Source: JAGTVG01 sp963820995 (GTDB lineage: Bacteria; Bacteroidota; Bacteroidia; Cytophagales; Cyclobacteriaceae). Taken from it: 64,000 nucleotides of DNA. Below the pieces are notes generated by a model. It was not told where the DNA came from, ran no database searches, and worked only from the letters and a program-made list of their open reading frames with translations. Position 1 is the stretch's first letter, and each line of letters begins with the position of its first letter. The DNA lies in the NCBI GenBank assembly GCA_963820995.1, contig CAWGCL010000004.1:682001-746000 (forward strand), in the 5' to 3' direction. Position numbers and translations under genes: made by a program. Below are positions 18,262-28,379 of the stretch, piece by piece.

Positions 18262-20127
18262 TTAAAATCCCAGACGGTACATGATCCCGGCCCGCATCCA
18301 TCTGCCTGGCATAGGTGTCATGACCTCATAATACTGGGTATTGGTCAGATTGGTGGCTTCTATGTAGATGTATGGTCCTGTTCCTTTTTCCCAGTATAAC
18401 CTCGCATCGAAAACCCAATAATTGGGATGGCCTTCTCTTTCGTTCATTCTGGTTTTAAAGTCAAGATATATATTTGATATGATCCTGGTATTTAAACCAA
18501 AAATGAATTGATGCCGAAGGTTCTCAAGGGAATACCTGGATAATTCAGCAGAACTTGTCAGATCTGAGTGAATGAAATTATAACTCAGATAAACAGATTT
18601 TAAAAACATCTTTTTGTCCACTAGTCTTTCCATATTAAGTTGAGAAGCAATTTCGATGCCATTTCTCTTAATTTTAGAAATATTAGCGGACTTCCAGAGG
18701 TAGGTAGAGTCTGTTAGTGGGATGCCAACCCAGTCGATGAGGTCATTAGCATCCTGGTAAAACCAGTTAAACTCTATACTTATTGGATTCTTAATATATC
18801 TTCCTCCTATTTCAAACGTAATAGCCTCTTCAGGCTTTAAATCCGGATTCCCCTCTTCCACAGGACTTTCGTAATACATGTCATAAAAAGTTGGAGTGCG
18901 GTATGATTTGCCAAGATTCGTATAAATTCTAAAATCTGGTCTAAGCAGGAAACCCACATCGATGCCAGGGAAGGCATTCCAGCCAAAATCAGAGTAATGA
19001 CTTATAAATACTCCTGGTGTAACATCAAGTTTTCCATATTTAAACTGATGCTCCAGAAACATTCCAAAACTGTTTCTGTAAAAACCGTCCAGGTTGCTTT
19101 TTGAAGGATTTCCGCCCCTGACCCAATCACCATGAATGGTTTCCCTCCGAAACTCAATCCCTAAACCGGTCTGGCCAAGCTTGTTTCTCCAATTACTGTT
19201 AATTTCAATGGCCCCGACATTCGTTGTATGGTCATTTTGATATATCTCAGGATTGTTTCTGACGAAAAAATAATTATCGTTATTACGTCTCCAATAAATA
19301 CGTGGCTTGATTGTAAAGTTCCCAATATTTTTCACATACCCCAGGCTTAGTATTGATGTTTCAACCTCTTCATATTGTTCATCGAAATTGGGATTGGCAT
19401 AAAAACCATTTGCCCCAAATTTACGACCTGTCCAACCGCCGAGTACTTCAAGTTGCCCTCCTGAGATTTCGGCTTCGGCCTGATAGAAAATATTATTGAT
19501 CTTGAAATCTGTATTATATCTATACCCGTCTGAGGCATCATGTGAATAACTTATATACTGTTTGTAATTCTTTGAGGGAAGAGCCAGGTCAAGGCTGCCA
19601 CCAAATAATTTATTTTGTCCCCCATAGAGTCTTATCCCGGCAAATCGGTCGTCAGGAACTTCAGTAATGAAATTCACCGCACCAGAAAAGGCATTTTGTC
19701 CAAAGATCCTTGCCCCGGGGCCTTTTAAAACTTCCACTCTGGTAAGGTTTGCAAAGTTCAAAGGGAGGCTAAGGCTATGATGGCCTGTTTGAGGATCAGA
19801 AAGTTTAATGCCATTGAGGAGGATCAGGGTTTGTTCAAATGTGCCGCCCCTGATACCAATATCAGCCTGGACACCAATTGGTCCTCTTTGTCTGATATCC
19901 ACTCCGGGGATATAGCTTAAGATCTCCGGAATGCTTTGTGCCGGGAGGTCCTTTATTTCCAGATCAGTTACCAGGGCAATATTCCGTGATGTTTCCTTAA
20001 AAGGAATATCGATACGATTGCCCTGAATAATAATATTATCAAGTTCGATCGTCCTGGTAGAGTCAATCTGGGAAAAAATAGGAGTGGCTATCCCAAATAT
20101 GAAAAATAGAATTATTAAACGCCTCAT
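18262..20127 (-). CDS. TonB-dependent receptor, BtuB-like
   Basis: 621 residues. Outer-membrane gated channel for scarce solutes. A signal peptide (about 1-19) and a TonB-box-like N-terminus (RTIELDNIIIQGNR) precede the plug: ALVTDLEIKDLPAQSIPEILSYIPGVDIRQRGP, GIRGGTFEQTLILLNGIKLSDPQTGHH, VEVLKGPGARIFGQNAFSGAVNFIT. A 22-strand-type barrel ends MYRLGF with the usual terminal phenylalanine. The shortness and the absence of an N-terminal CarboxypepD_reg domain resemble the BtuB/siderophore group rather than SusC. The window also encodes B12-dependent IcmF, which fits cobalamin uptake, but no cobalamin riboswitch fits in the 137-base upstream gap. Substrate is therefore uncertain. Confidence 0.85.
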   Translation of the reverse strand: MRRLIILFFIFGIATPIFSQIDSTRTIELDNIIIQGNRIDIPFKETSRNIALVTDLEIKDLPAQSIPEILSYIPGVDIRQRGPIGVQADIGIRGGTFEQTLILLNGIKLSDPQTGHHSLSLPLNFANLTRVEVLKGPGARIFGQNAFSGAVNFITEVPDDRFAGIRLYGGQNKLFGGSLDLALPSKNYKQYISYSHDASDGYRYNTDFKINNIFYQAEAEISGGQLEVLGGWTGRKFGANGFYANPNFDEQYEEVETSILSLGYVKNIGNFTIKPRIYWRRNNDNYFFVRNNPEIYQNDHTTNVGAIEINSNWRNKLGQTGLGIEFRRETIHGDWVRGGNPSKSNLDGFYRNSFGMFLEHQFKYGKLDVTPGVFISHYSDFGWNAFPGIDVGFLLRPDFRIYTNLGKSYRTPTFYDMYYESPVEEGNPDLKPEEAITFEIGGRYIKNPISIEFNWFYQDANDLIDWVGIPLTDSTYLWKSANISKIKRNGIEIASQLNMERLVDKKMFLKSVYLSYNFIHSDLTSSAELSRYSLENLRHQFIFGLNTRIISNIYLDFKTRMNEREGHPNYWVFDARLYWEKGTGPYIYIEATNLTNTQYYEVMTPMPGRWMRAGIMYRLGF

Positions 20128-20264
20128 CCGGAAAAGGTCTCTTTCAAAAGAATTGACAGGATTACTTTTTAAATATTCGGTAAAATTAGTGATTCCGTAT
20201 CTATTTTTGAGGGTTCTTACCTATATTTATCCTTAAATCGTAATTGTGTCCAAAAGTGACGCGA

Positions 20265-21698
20265 TCAGCAATCTGTCACGCTAACAGGGATATTAATAGC
20301 CAGCCCGCCATCAGAAGTTTCTTTATATTTTGAGTTCATGTCCTGAGCAGTATCCCACATGGTTTTAATTACACTGTCCAGTGATACCTTGGCAGAGTCT
20401 GGGTCCCCTTCCAGCGCAAGGTAAGCAGCCGTGATCGCTTTAATCGAACCCATAGAGTTTCTTTCAATACAAGGTACCTGAACCAGTCCACCCACCGGAT
20501 CACAGGTAAGGCCCAGGTGATGTTCCATTGCAATTTCTGCAGCCATGATCACATGATCAGGTTCGCCACCCAGGACCTCAGTTAAGGCCGCTGCTGCCAT
20601 GGCAGAAGAAACGCCTATTTCAGCCTGACATCCGCCCATAGCTGCCGAAATGGTACTGCCTTTCTTGATAATAGATCCCATTTCACCGGCTACAAGGAGA
20701 AAATTCTGGATATTTTTCTCAGTGGCTCCTTCAACAAAGCACAGATAATACATCAAGACGGCAGGTATTACCCCAGCCGCACCATTGGTAGGGGCTGTTA
20801 CTACCCTGCCGAATGAAGCATTTTCTTCATTGACGGAAATAGCAAAACAACTTACCCATTTCAGGATCTCGCTGAAAGTAAATCTTTTTGATTTTATCAG
20901 ATGTAACCATTCCTTGAAATTCCTCGATTCATCATCAGGTAGCATATTCCTGTTCATTGCCTGGGCTCTTCGTTGAACATTCAGGCCACCGGGTAACATA
21001 CCTTGTGTATGACATCCTTTGAACATGCTGTCCGCCATAACCATCCAGATCCTGTTTAATTCTTTTTTTAGTTCCTTTTCATTTCTTAATGACAACTCAT
21101 TCTCGGATACTACCTGCGTTATTGATTTTTTTGTTGAATCAACCCATCTGATCAGGTCTTTTGCAGAATCAATGGGATAGGGGAAACGATAGTCATATTG
21201 TTCCAACAAATTCAGTTCATCACAAACGATAAATCCACCGCCAATAGAGTAGAAAGTATAAATAAAACTATGTCTATCAATAGTGATTGCTTTAAATGAA
21301 ATGCCATTTGGGTGAAATGGAAGGCACTTTTTGAAATGGAAAACAATGTCTTTCTCTGCAATAAATTTGAGATCATAAAGCCCTCCGAGAGGAAGAATGT
21401 GAGTGGATTTTACTTTATTGACAGCTTCAGATATCAATCCCAGTTCAATTGTCTCCGGATCGTAACCACAAAGGCCAAGAATGACAGCCATACTGGTTCC
21501 ATGTCCCTTGCCTGTCTTGGCAAGCGATCCGTAAAGCTTGACCTGAATGCTTTTTACTTTTGATAAGACACCCTTTTTCTTTAATTCAGAAACAAAAGTT
21601 AGTCCGGCTTTCCAGGGCCCCATAGTATGAGAGCTTGAAGGGCCTATCCCAATTTTAAAGATGTCGAAGACGCTTATCCTTTCTGAACCTGATTTCAT
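20265..21698 (-). CDS. sdaA: L-serine ammonia-lyase (iron-sulfur type)
   Basis: 477 residues from the ATG (a TTG one codon earlier is in frame). Deaminates L-serine to pyruvate and ammonia using a [4Fe-4S] cluster. Single-chain type: beta domain first (SVFDIFKIGIGPSSSHTMGPWKAG), alpha domain second (APTNGAAGVIPAVL, GGCQAEIGVSSAMAAAALTE, GLTCDPVGGLVQVPCIERNSMG). Cluster cysteines are about 357, 399 and 410. The ATG overlaps the stop of the upstream hydrolase gene by one base (TGATG), so the two are translationally coupled. Confidence 0.95.
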   Translation of the reverse strand: MKSGSERISVFDIFKIGIGPSSSHTMGPWKAGLTFVSELKKKGVLSKVKSIQVKLYGSLAKTGKGHGTSMAVILGLCGYDPETIELGLISEAVNKVKSTHILPLGGLYDLKFIAEKDIVFHFKKCLPFHPNGISFKAITIDRHSFIYTFYSIGGGFIVCDELNLLEQYDYRFPYPIDSAKDLIRWVDSTKKSITQVVSENELSLRNEKELKKELNRIWMVMADSMFKGCHTQGMLPGGLNVQRRAQAMNRNMLPDDESRNFKEWLHLIKSKRFTFSEILKWVSCFAISVNEENASFGRVVTAPTNGAAGVIPAVLMYYLCFVEGATEKNIQNFLLVAGEMGSIIKKGSTISAAMGGCQAEIGVSSAMAAAALTEVLGGEPDHVIMAAEIAMEHHLGLTCDPVGGLVQVPCIERNSMGSIKAITAAYLALEGDPDSAKVSLDSVIKTMWDTAQDMNSKYKETSDGGLAINIPVSVTDC

Positions 21699-22556
21699 CA
21701 ATTCTCTTTTATTTTATCAACCGGTAAATATTTCCTGATCCAATCACACATGAAGTTCATGACTTCCTCTTTGCTATTCTCGTTGTGTATTTCATGCCTG
21801 AGACCTTCCCAAATCTTTATAGTAGCCAATGATCCGGCTTCTTTAGCGAATCTCTCTGATGCTTTGTGGGAAGTTAGCCTGTCGTCAGATCCATGCATGA
21901 TCAGTGTTGGATAATTCAGTAGTCCGGCATTTTCAAGGGCCCAGACACCCTGGGTAATAGCGTTGTTGTATACACCAACAGATATCTTTCCATGAACCAG
22001 AGGATCTTCAAGGTATGCTTTTCCAACCAGGGGGTCATGCGACAATTCCATGGGATCTAATTCATTTGATAATGTTAGTGAAGGCCATGCACTATTAAGT
22101 ATTTTTGCCAATTTCATTTTCCAGGTGGGTGGATTATAAGCCAGTTCAAAAAATGGTGCAGATATAATCGATCCGGTTATTTCCTTAGATTGGTGGCGGA
22201 GAACATAATTTGCAACAATGTTTCCTCCAAGACTATGCCCGTACAGGAATAAGGGGGTATTAATAAAATCCAAACGAGCTTCGATTAAAAGGTTTTCGAT
22301 ATTTGATAATAGAAGTTCATACGATCGAGCATGACCACGTTTTCCTGGCGACTTTCCGTGCCCCTGATAATCCATCCCGATTACTGCTATCCTGTTTTTA
22401 TTTAAAAATTCTGAAAAATAGTTCATAACGGCCAGTATGATCGCTCAGGCCATGAACAAGAGCAACAACTGCAATCGGATCTGAATCTGTTCCCCATTTA
22501 CAGGCATGAAGTTTTCTTCCATCAGCATCGATAAGATCAAAGGTTAATTTTGCCAT
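21698..22556 (-). CDS. Alpha/beta hydrolase, monoacylglycerol lipase/lysophospholipase type, frameshifted
   Basis: Serine hydrolase (Hydrolase_4 family) acting on monoacylglycerols or lysophospholipids. The main frame (21698-22426) has GMDYQGHGKSPGKRGH, the nucleophile elbow YGHSLGG, LIMHGSDDRLTSH (Asp) and GLRHEIHNE (His). The N-terminal part lies in another frame from the ATG at 22556: MAKLTFDLIDADGRKLHACKW, then ALVHGLSDHTGRYE, where HGLSDHTGRY is the family's oxyanion-hole region. The break is near 22421-22430 and the span is 3n+1, so one extra base accounts for it. The gene is upstream of and coupled to sdaA. Confidence 0.85.
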
Positions 22557-22697
22557 GGCAATAAAAATTTTGATTTACCTTAAAAACTATTAATATTCGA
22601 AAGTTAAAAAATATATGAATTGTAAACCTGATCACCCAATCTATTTTTTATTTTTACAATTGATAAAGATTTTTGATTCACTTTTGATTATAGCACT

Positions 22698-25457
22698 TTG
22701 AAAAAAGCCTTAATTATAATTTTTATTATATCGCTCGCCTCTGCGATATTTTATTATTTGCAATATTATTATGAACGTGACAAAGTAGACTTGTGGGACT
22801 TGGTCCCTAAAAATGCACTTGCCGTTTATGAAACTGAGCAACCCATTAAGATCTGGAACAGCTTGCTGGAGCTGCCGGTTTGGAAGAACTTGTCAAGTAT
22901 ACCCGTAATTAATGACGTGAATGAAGACCTTGTAAGTCTTGACAGCATAACAGGTGCTTCAGGCAGCCTCGAAAAATTATTTCGCGACCGGCCGATACTA
23001 ATCTCTTTTCACAAGATCTCTAATACTGATTTTGGATTGATTTTTTACTTCACTTTAAATTCCGGTGACAAAAGAAAAATATTAAGCTCGATATTAGAAC
23101 ATTATAAAAACCAACAGGAATATAGATTTGATGTCAGGAAGTATGAAGACTTCAGTATAAATGAGATTTCAAATAATGAGGGTGAAATTGAATTTACATT
23201 TATTGAATATAAAGGACACTTTATAGGAAGCTTTACTTCTTTTCTGATCGATGATGTGATAAGGAATATAACAAGCGGATTTCTGGCTAATTTCAAGTCC
23301 ATTTCTTCCGAGATTTTTAATACTCAACCAATAGAAATGGACGAGGGGAACCTTTACCTGAATGTAGCAAAGATCCCGGATCTGATCCGAAATTTCTCTA
23401 TTGATGATAATAGGAAGGATTATGATGATTATCTGAAATGGTTAACAGGATCTACCTATTACGATATAGCCTTTGAAAATAACAGGATATTTTTTAACGG
23501 GGCCACAAAAATTCCTGAAAACAGCAATGAATACTTCTTGTCTACCTTTTATGATCAATCTCCCCAAAACGTGGAAGCCATATATTATCTGCCAAACAGA
23601 ACTGCTACATATATTTCCTATACCTATGAAGATTTTACTAACTGGAGGAAATCTGTAGATATTTTCTGGGAGAAGAATTTTCCACAGGCGCTTGAAAGGA
23701 AAACTAAATTGTTAAAGGAGTATGATATATATGAGAAGGATTTTTATGGATGGATAGGCAATGAGATCGGTCTCGCTACCTTACAGTCCATTGACATTGA
23801 ACATCCCGATAAACTCTTAATTATTAAATCAAAAGACTATTCGGAAAGTGTAAATGCATTTGACGACCTCATCATGGTAGCAAATGATCTTCATTCTGAC
23901 ACTCTGCTTTATGAAGACTATTCTGGTAAGCGGATTAAGAAAATTGCCATAGATGAATTTCCGGCTTCATTACTTGGGAAAGAGTTTGAGGGTTTTGAAA
24001 GCAGCTATTATACTGACCTTGGGTCTTATATAGTGCTGGGAAATTCATTTGAAGTAATCAAACACCTGTTAAGTGAAATTGAGGAAGAAAATACATGGGG
24101 TAAATCCTTGAAATTCAATCAGTACTTTGATAATGTTCAAAAGAGAGCTAATGTGAATTATTTTATAAACTTCAGCAATTCCTGGAATGCTTTTTTTGCT
24201 TCTTTGAATGAAGAATGGAAACCTTTCTTTAAAAACTTCGACAGACAATTCAAGCATTTCGAACTTTTTTCATTTCAATTCAGCAACATCAACAATAACT
24301 TCTACACCAGTGCAGCAGTACAGCACAGATCGGAAACGTCAGTTATAACTACCCCCTCAGAATTCTTTAGAGACCAGCTTGTGGTTACAGATTATCCTAT
24401 CGTCACCAAACCTTTTATCTTCCGAAGCCACCTAGACAGGAGCCTTGAGGTAATGTTCCAGGATTCAGGGGGACAATTATACTTTATTTCAAACAATGGA
24501 CAAGTATTATGGAAAAAGCAAGTTGGTGAGCAGATCAAATCAGATATTTTCCAGGTAGATTACTATAAAAATGGGAAGTTGCAATATCTGTTTGCCACTA
24601 ACTCTAAGATTTATATATTTGATAGGCTGGGAAATATTCTGAATGGTTTTCCTGTGAGTCTGGCCCACCCTGTAGATCTTAACTATTTGAACCGGATAGA
24701 TTACGATAACAGCAGGAGTTACAGATTTTTGTTCTGTGATACTTCGGGAGATATTTATCTTACAGATAAAACAGGCAAGGAATTGGAAGGATGGATGCCC
24801 AATCCATCTGGCGGGAAAAATTTGGTGCCCCCTTTCCATATAAGGGTTGGCGGACGTGATTGTCTGATCTCTATTCGGGAGGATGGAATGATTAATATGT
24901 ATACCAGAAGATCTGACACATATAGCAACTTCCCGGTAAATCTGAACTCCCAGCTTTCAGAATCTATTTTCTTACAAAGAGGTGCCGATTTTGATCGATC
25001 CAGGATCCATCTTATAAACGACATAGGAGAGGTCATTAAGGTAAATTTGAATGGGGATCTGGTTGAAAAGTTACAGCTGTTCAAGCCCGATCCGGAAAGC
25101 CGATTCAAGATCGTTCCGGATGCATTAAATAATACTTACGTAATTAGCCGGCTGGATTATAATAATGTAAGTATCCTGGATCAGCAAGGTGGGACAATAT
25201 TTGAAAACGAGCTTCTGTACACTGATGATCTTGAGGTGCAGTTTTATAATTTTAGTGCCGGAAACGAGGTTTACGTATTTGTAGATAAGCAACAAGGATT
25301 CACCTATCTTTATGATGGAAGCGGGGAATTAATAAATATGCAACCCGTTGAAAGTGGTTTTAAAATCGGACTTTTATATTCTGAAGCAAATAATAAATAT
25401 AACATGTATAGTTGTTATGGCAACCAGTTTTCAGTTCTGTCATTTTATAAGAAGTAA
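22698..25457 (+). CDS. Large membrane-anchored protein with C-terminal propeller-like repeats, unknown function
   Basis: 919 residues. The start appears to be TTG: no ATG lies at a suitable place, and the TTG gives a lysine pair followed by an N-terminal membrane helix (about 4-22), so the rest is extracytoplasmic. Residues ~30-540 resemble a DUF3352-like module (DLWDLVPKNALAVYETEQP). From ~560 on there are beta-propeller-like blades with recurrent strand-turn patterns (QLYFISNNGQVLWKKQVG, KIYIFDRLGNILNGFPV, DIYLTDKTGKELEGW, FTYLYDGSGELIN), reminiscent of PQQ/WD-type repeats. Family assignment is weak. It precedes the MscS-type gene by 29 bases and probably shares its transcript. Confidence 0.65.
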   Translation: MKKALIIIFIISLASAIFYYLQYYYERDKVDLWDLVPKNALAVYETEQPIKIWNSLLELPVWKNLSSIPVINDVNEDLVSLDSITGASGSLEKLFRDRPILISFHKISNTDFGLIFYFTLNSGDKRKILSSILEHYKNQQEYRFDVRKYEDFSINEISNNEGEIEFTFIEYKGHFIGSFTSFLIDDVIRNITSGFLANFKSISSEIFNTQPIEMDEGNLYLNVAKIPDLIRNFSIDDNRKDYDDYLKWLTGSTYYDIAFENNRIFFNGATKIPENSNEYFLSTFYDQSPQNVEAIYYLPNRTATYISYTYEDFTNWRKSVDIFWEKNFPQALERKTKLLKEYDIYEKDFYGWIGNEIGLATLQSIDIEHPDKLLIIKSKDYSESVNAFDDLIMVANDLHSDTLLYEDYSGKRIKKIAIDEFPASLLGKEFEGFESSYYTDLGSYIVLGNSFEVIKHLLSEIEEENTWGKSLKFNQYFDNVQKRANVNYFINFSNSWNAFFASLNEEWKPFFKNFDRQFKHFELFSFQFSNINNNFYTSAAVQHRSETSVITTPSEFFRDQLVVTDYPIVTKPFIFRSHLDRSLEVMFQDSGGQLYFISNNGQVLWKKQVGEQIKSDIFQVDYYKNGKLQYLFATNSKIYIFDRLGNILNGFPVSLAHPVDLNYLNRIDYDNSRSYRFLFCDTSGDIYLTDKTGKELEGWMPNPSGGKNLVPPFHIRVGGRDCLISIREDGMINMYTRRSDTYSNFPVNLNSQLSESIFLQRGADFDRSRIHLINDIGEVIKVNLNGDLVEKLQLFKPDPESRFKIVPDALNNTYVISRLDYNNVSILDQQGGTIFENELLYTDDLEVQFYNFSAGNEVYVFVDKQQGFTYLYDGSGELINMQPVESGFKIGLLYSEANNKYNMYSCYGNQFSVLSFYKK

Positions 25458-25486
25458 TTAAGAAGATTTCCATTATATATTAAGTC

Positions 25487-27106
25487 ATGAAAAAGAATTG
25501 GATTATACTTATCATTGTTGTTTTTTTTTCGCCGTCCATTTTAGCTGTAGAAAATGATACTACCTATGCGGTCTCACTGGGCAATCCATACCAGGCAATT
25601 TTCACGCATTTGAATAATCTCCAGGACAATAATTTTCATCCTGACCTTTCGGCTAAGGCCTTTGAACAAACGGGTGTCAGCCTTTACGAAGCAAGAGATG
25701 CAGCTATCAAACTAAAACATGTGCTGGATGGTGAGGGCATCTATATTGAAATGGATGAAATTCCCAAAGATCCGAATTTTCTTGATTCAGCAACCAATAA
25801 AAACAGGTATGTTCTTACTAGCAAACACCCTGAGATTTTCCTGGTTAAGAAAGAGAAAAAGTGGATATATTCAAAATCCTCTATTGTCTATATCAATCAG
25901 GTATTTAGCCAGGTATTTCCATTTGGAACCGATAAACTGCTCGATATTCTGCCAAAAATGGGAAGTTCAAAATATCTGGGACTATATATCTGGCAAATTC
26001 TGGGAATATTAATACTCATTCTGCTCTCTTTCATCGTTAATAAGATCTTTACCCTGGTTATTGAGAAAGTAATTATCGAATTGCTGGTTAAATACGGGTA
26101 TAAGAAATTGGCTTCAAACCTGATCCATCCCATCGCCCAGCCAATCAGTTATTTGATCATATTCCCTATTCTAATGGTACTGATCCCGGTTTTACAACTA
26201 CCGGTTACATTTTCCAGGTACTTAATAATCGCCTTGAGGGCACTATGGCCTGTATTTCTAACCATAGTGGCATACAGGTTAGTAGATATTTTTGGCCTTT
26301 ATATGATGAAGGTTGCTGATAAAACAGAAAGTACACTTGACGATCAACTTGTACCTCTGCTAAGAAAAGTGTTAAAGACTTTTGTAATCATAATAGGAGC
26401 ATTATTTGTATTAATAAATCTGAATATCTCCATTATTCCCTTTATAACGGGTATCTCCATCGGTGGTCTGGCTTTGGCTCTTGCCGCACAAGACACCATC
26501 AAAAACTTTTTTGGTTCATTGATGATCTTCATTGATAAACCCTTTCAGATTGGGAATTGGATAACAAGCGGTGAAATTGATGGTGAAGTTGAAGAAGTAG
26601 GTTTGCGGTCAACCCGTGTAAGGACATTCAGAAATTCTCTGATATACGTGCCAAATGGCATATTAGCTGACCGTACAATCGATAATCATGGCCTGAGGGT
26701 TTATAGAAGATATTATACCACATTAGCAATAACTTATGATACGCCTCCAAGACTTGTAGAAGTTTTTATTGAAGGTCTTAATAAGATCGTGGAAAAACAT
26801 CCTCATACACGAAAGGATAAATACCATATATTTATGAATGACTTTGGAGATTCATCACTCAATATTATGTTCTACATCTTCTTTCAAGCACCTAACTGGG
26901 CATTGGAACTTCAATACCGTCATGAAATTATCATACAGATACTTAAGTTGGCCGAAGACCTGAATGTCAGGTTTGCATTTCCAACCCGCACATTGCATAT
27001 GGAAACATTCCCGGATAAGTCATCTCTTACTCCTTTATATAGTGAAAGCCAGGAGGGAATGCAGAAACAGATGGATCGTTTTTTTGAAGAAGAAGACAAG
27101 GAATAA
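25487..27106 (+). CDS. Mechanosensitive channel, MscS family, with periplasmic N-terminal domain
   Basis: 539 residues. A signal peptide (1-20) is followed by an extracytoplasmic domain (~21-155). Membrane helices start near 165, and the pore helix reads FITGISIGGLALALAAQDTIKNFFGS with the small-residue packing of MscS TM3. The beta domain follows (DKPFQIGNWITSGEIDGEVEEVGLRSTRVRTF, VPNGILADRTIDN), then the alpha/beta C-terminal vestibule. Releases solutes on hypo-osmotic shock by family knowledge. Larger than E. coli MscS (286 residues) because of the N-terminal domain and extra helices. The next gene starts 11 bases downstream. Confidence 0.9.
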   Translation: MKKNWIILIIVVFFSPSILAVENDTTYAVSLGNPYQAIFTHLNNLQDNNFHPDLSAKAFEQTGVSLYEARDAAIKLKHVLDGEGIYIEMDEIPKDPNFLDSATNKNRYVLTSKHPEIFLVKKEKKWIYSKSSIVYINQVFSQVFPFGTDKLLDILPKMGSSKYLGLYIWQILGILILILLSFIVNKIFTLVIEKVIIELLVKYGYKKLASNLIHPIAQPISYLIIFPILMVLIPVLQLPVTFSRYLIIALRALWPVFLTIVAYRLVDIFGLYMMKVADKTESTLDDQLVPLLRKVLKTFVIIIGALFVLINLNISIIPFITGISIGGLALALAAQDTIKNFFGSLMIFIDKPFQIGNWITSGEIDGEVEEVGLRSTRVRTFRNSLIYVPNGILADRTIDNHGLRVYRRYYTTLAITYDTPPRLVEVFIEGLNKIVEKHPHTRKDKYHIFMNDFGDSSLNIMFYIFFQAPNWALELQYRHEIIIQILKLAEDLNVRFAFPTRTLHMETFPDKSSLTPLYSESQEGMQKQMDRFFEEEDKE

Positions 27107-27117
27107 ATATCCTCAAT

Positions 27118-28266
27118 ATGAAATTTGGAACAAAAGTAATTCATGGCGGTGTTAAACCTGATCCGGCTACAGGAGCGATTATGACACCTATTTATCAAAC
27201 TTCAACCTATGTGCAGGATTCACCCGGAAAACATAAAGGATATGAATATTCAAGGTCACAGAATCCAACTCGCGAGGTCCTTGAAAATAATCTTGCAATT
27301 CTGGAGAACGGAGATTACGGCCTCTGTTTTTCTTCAGGCATGGCCGCTATTGATGCTGTATTAAAACTATTGAAACCGGGGGATGAGGTTATTTGTACTC
27401 GCGATCTTTATGGTGGGACCCATAGAATAATGACCAGGATTTATAATGGATTGGGGATTAAATTCCATTTTGTGAATATGATGGACGTGGATGATATTGG
27501 AGATCTTATCAATCATAAAACAAAATTAATTTGGATTGAAACCCCTACCAATCCATTGCTAAACATTATTGATATTAAGAAAGTATGTGATATGGCCAGG
27601 CATCATGAGATTATGGTGGCGGTTGACAATACTTTTGCTACACCGTGTTTGCAGCAACCCCTGGAACTGGGGGCAGATATTGTGGTGCATTCCATTACGA
27701 AATACCTGGGTGGACACTCTGATGTGATAATGGGCGCAATAGTACTCAAAGATGAAGAGTTGGCGAAACAGTTATTTTTTATTCAGAATTCCTGTGGTGC
27801 TATTCCTGGCCCCCAGGATATATTCCTTGTCCTCAGAGGGATCAAAACACTGGAAATCAGGATGGAAAGGCATTGCGCCAATGCAAGATCGGTAGCAGAA
27901 TTTTTGAAAAATTCCAGCAAGGTTGATCAGGTTTTCTGGCCAGGCTTAAAGGATCATGCAAATCATAAAGTTGCCAGATCACAAATGAAAGATTATGGGG
28001 GGATGCTGTCATTTACACTGGAAGAGGATACACAAGCAAATGCCTTTAAAGCTCTCGAAAGTTTTAGGCTTTTTTCTTTAGCTGAGTCATTAGGAGGTGT
28101 GGAATCCCTCTGTGGCCACCCTGCAACTATGACACATGCCAGTATCCCAATGGAGGATAGACTCCAAATGGGGATCAAGGATTCAATGATCAGATTGAGC
28201 ATTGGAATTGAAGATCCTGGTGATCTTTTAGAGGACTTAGAGCAGGCATTATCCCTCGCTGGATAG
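27118..28266 (+). CDS. Cystathionine gamma-synthase/gamma-lyase family PLP enzyme
   Basis: 382 residues. Cys/Met-metabolism fold-type I PLP enzyme. Diagnostic segments are PIYQTSTYVQ, YEYSRSQNPTREVLE, FSSGMAAIDAVL, ETPTNPLLNI, DNTFATPCLQQPL and SITKYLGGHSDVIMG, in which Lys195 forms the PLP Schiff base, plus the C-terminal SLGGVESLCGHPATMTH..I and RLSIGIEDPGDLLEDL. Synthase (metB-like, transsulfuration towards methionine) and lyase (cysteine formation) cannot be separated by eye. It is 11 bases after the MscS gene, in an apparent operon with no obvious metabolic link. Confidence 0.93.
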   Translation: MKFGTKVIHGGVKPDPATGAIMTPIYQTSTYVQDSPGKHKGYEYSRSQNPTREVLENNLAILENGDYGLCFSSGMAAIDAVLKLLKPGDEVICTRDLYGGTHRIMTRIYNGLGIKFHFVNMMDVDDIGDLINHKTKLIWIETPTNPLLNIIDIKKVCDMARHHEIMVAVDNTFATPCLQQPLELGADIVVHSITKYLGGHSDVIMGAIVLKDEELAKQLFFIQNSCGAIPGPQDIFLVLRGIKTLEIRMERHCANARSVAEFLKNSSKVDQVFWPGLKDHANHKVARSQMKDYGGMLSFTLEEDTQANAFKALESFRLFSLAESLGGVESLCGHPATMTHASIPMEDRLQMGIKDSMIRLSIGIEDPGDLLEDLEQALSLAG

Positions 28267-28379
28267 GGAATATTTTGCTTGAATCCTGAAATTTAACTTT
28301 ACTTAACATTTTTTTTGAAGTTTTTTGCAACCCTGAAGTCAATATAATCATCTATATGAATAGGAAGTAGCCTACAATC

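Noticed and set aside
20128..20264. Possible cobalamin riboswitch before the BtuB-like receptor
   Set aside because: The gap is only 137 bases, too short for the full element, and I could not find the B12-box pattern.
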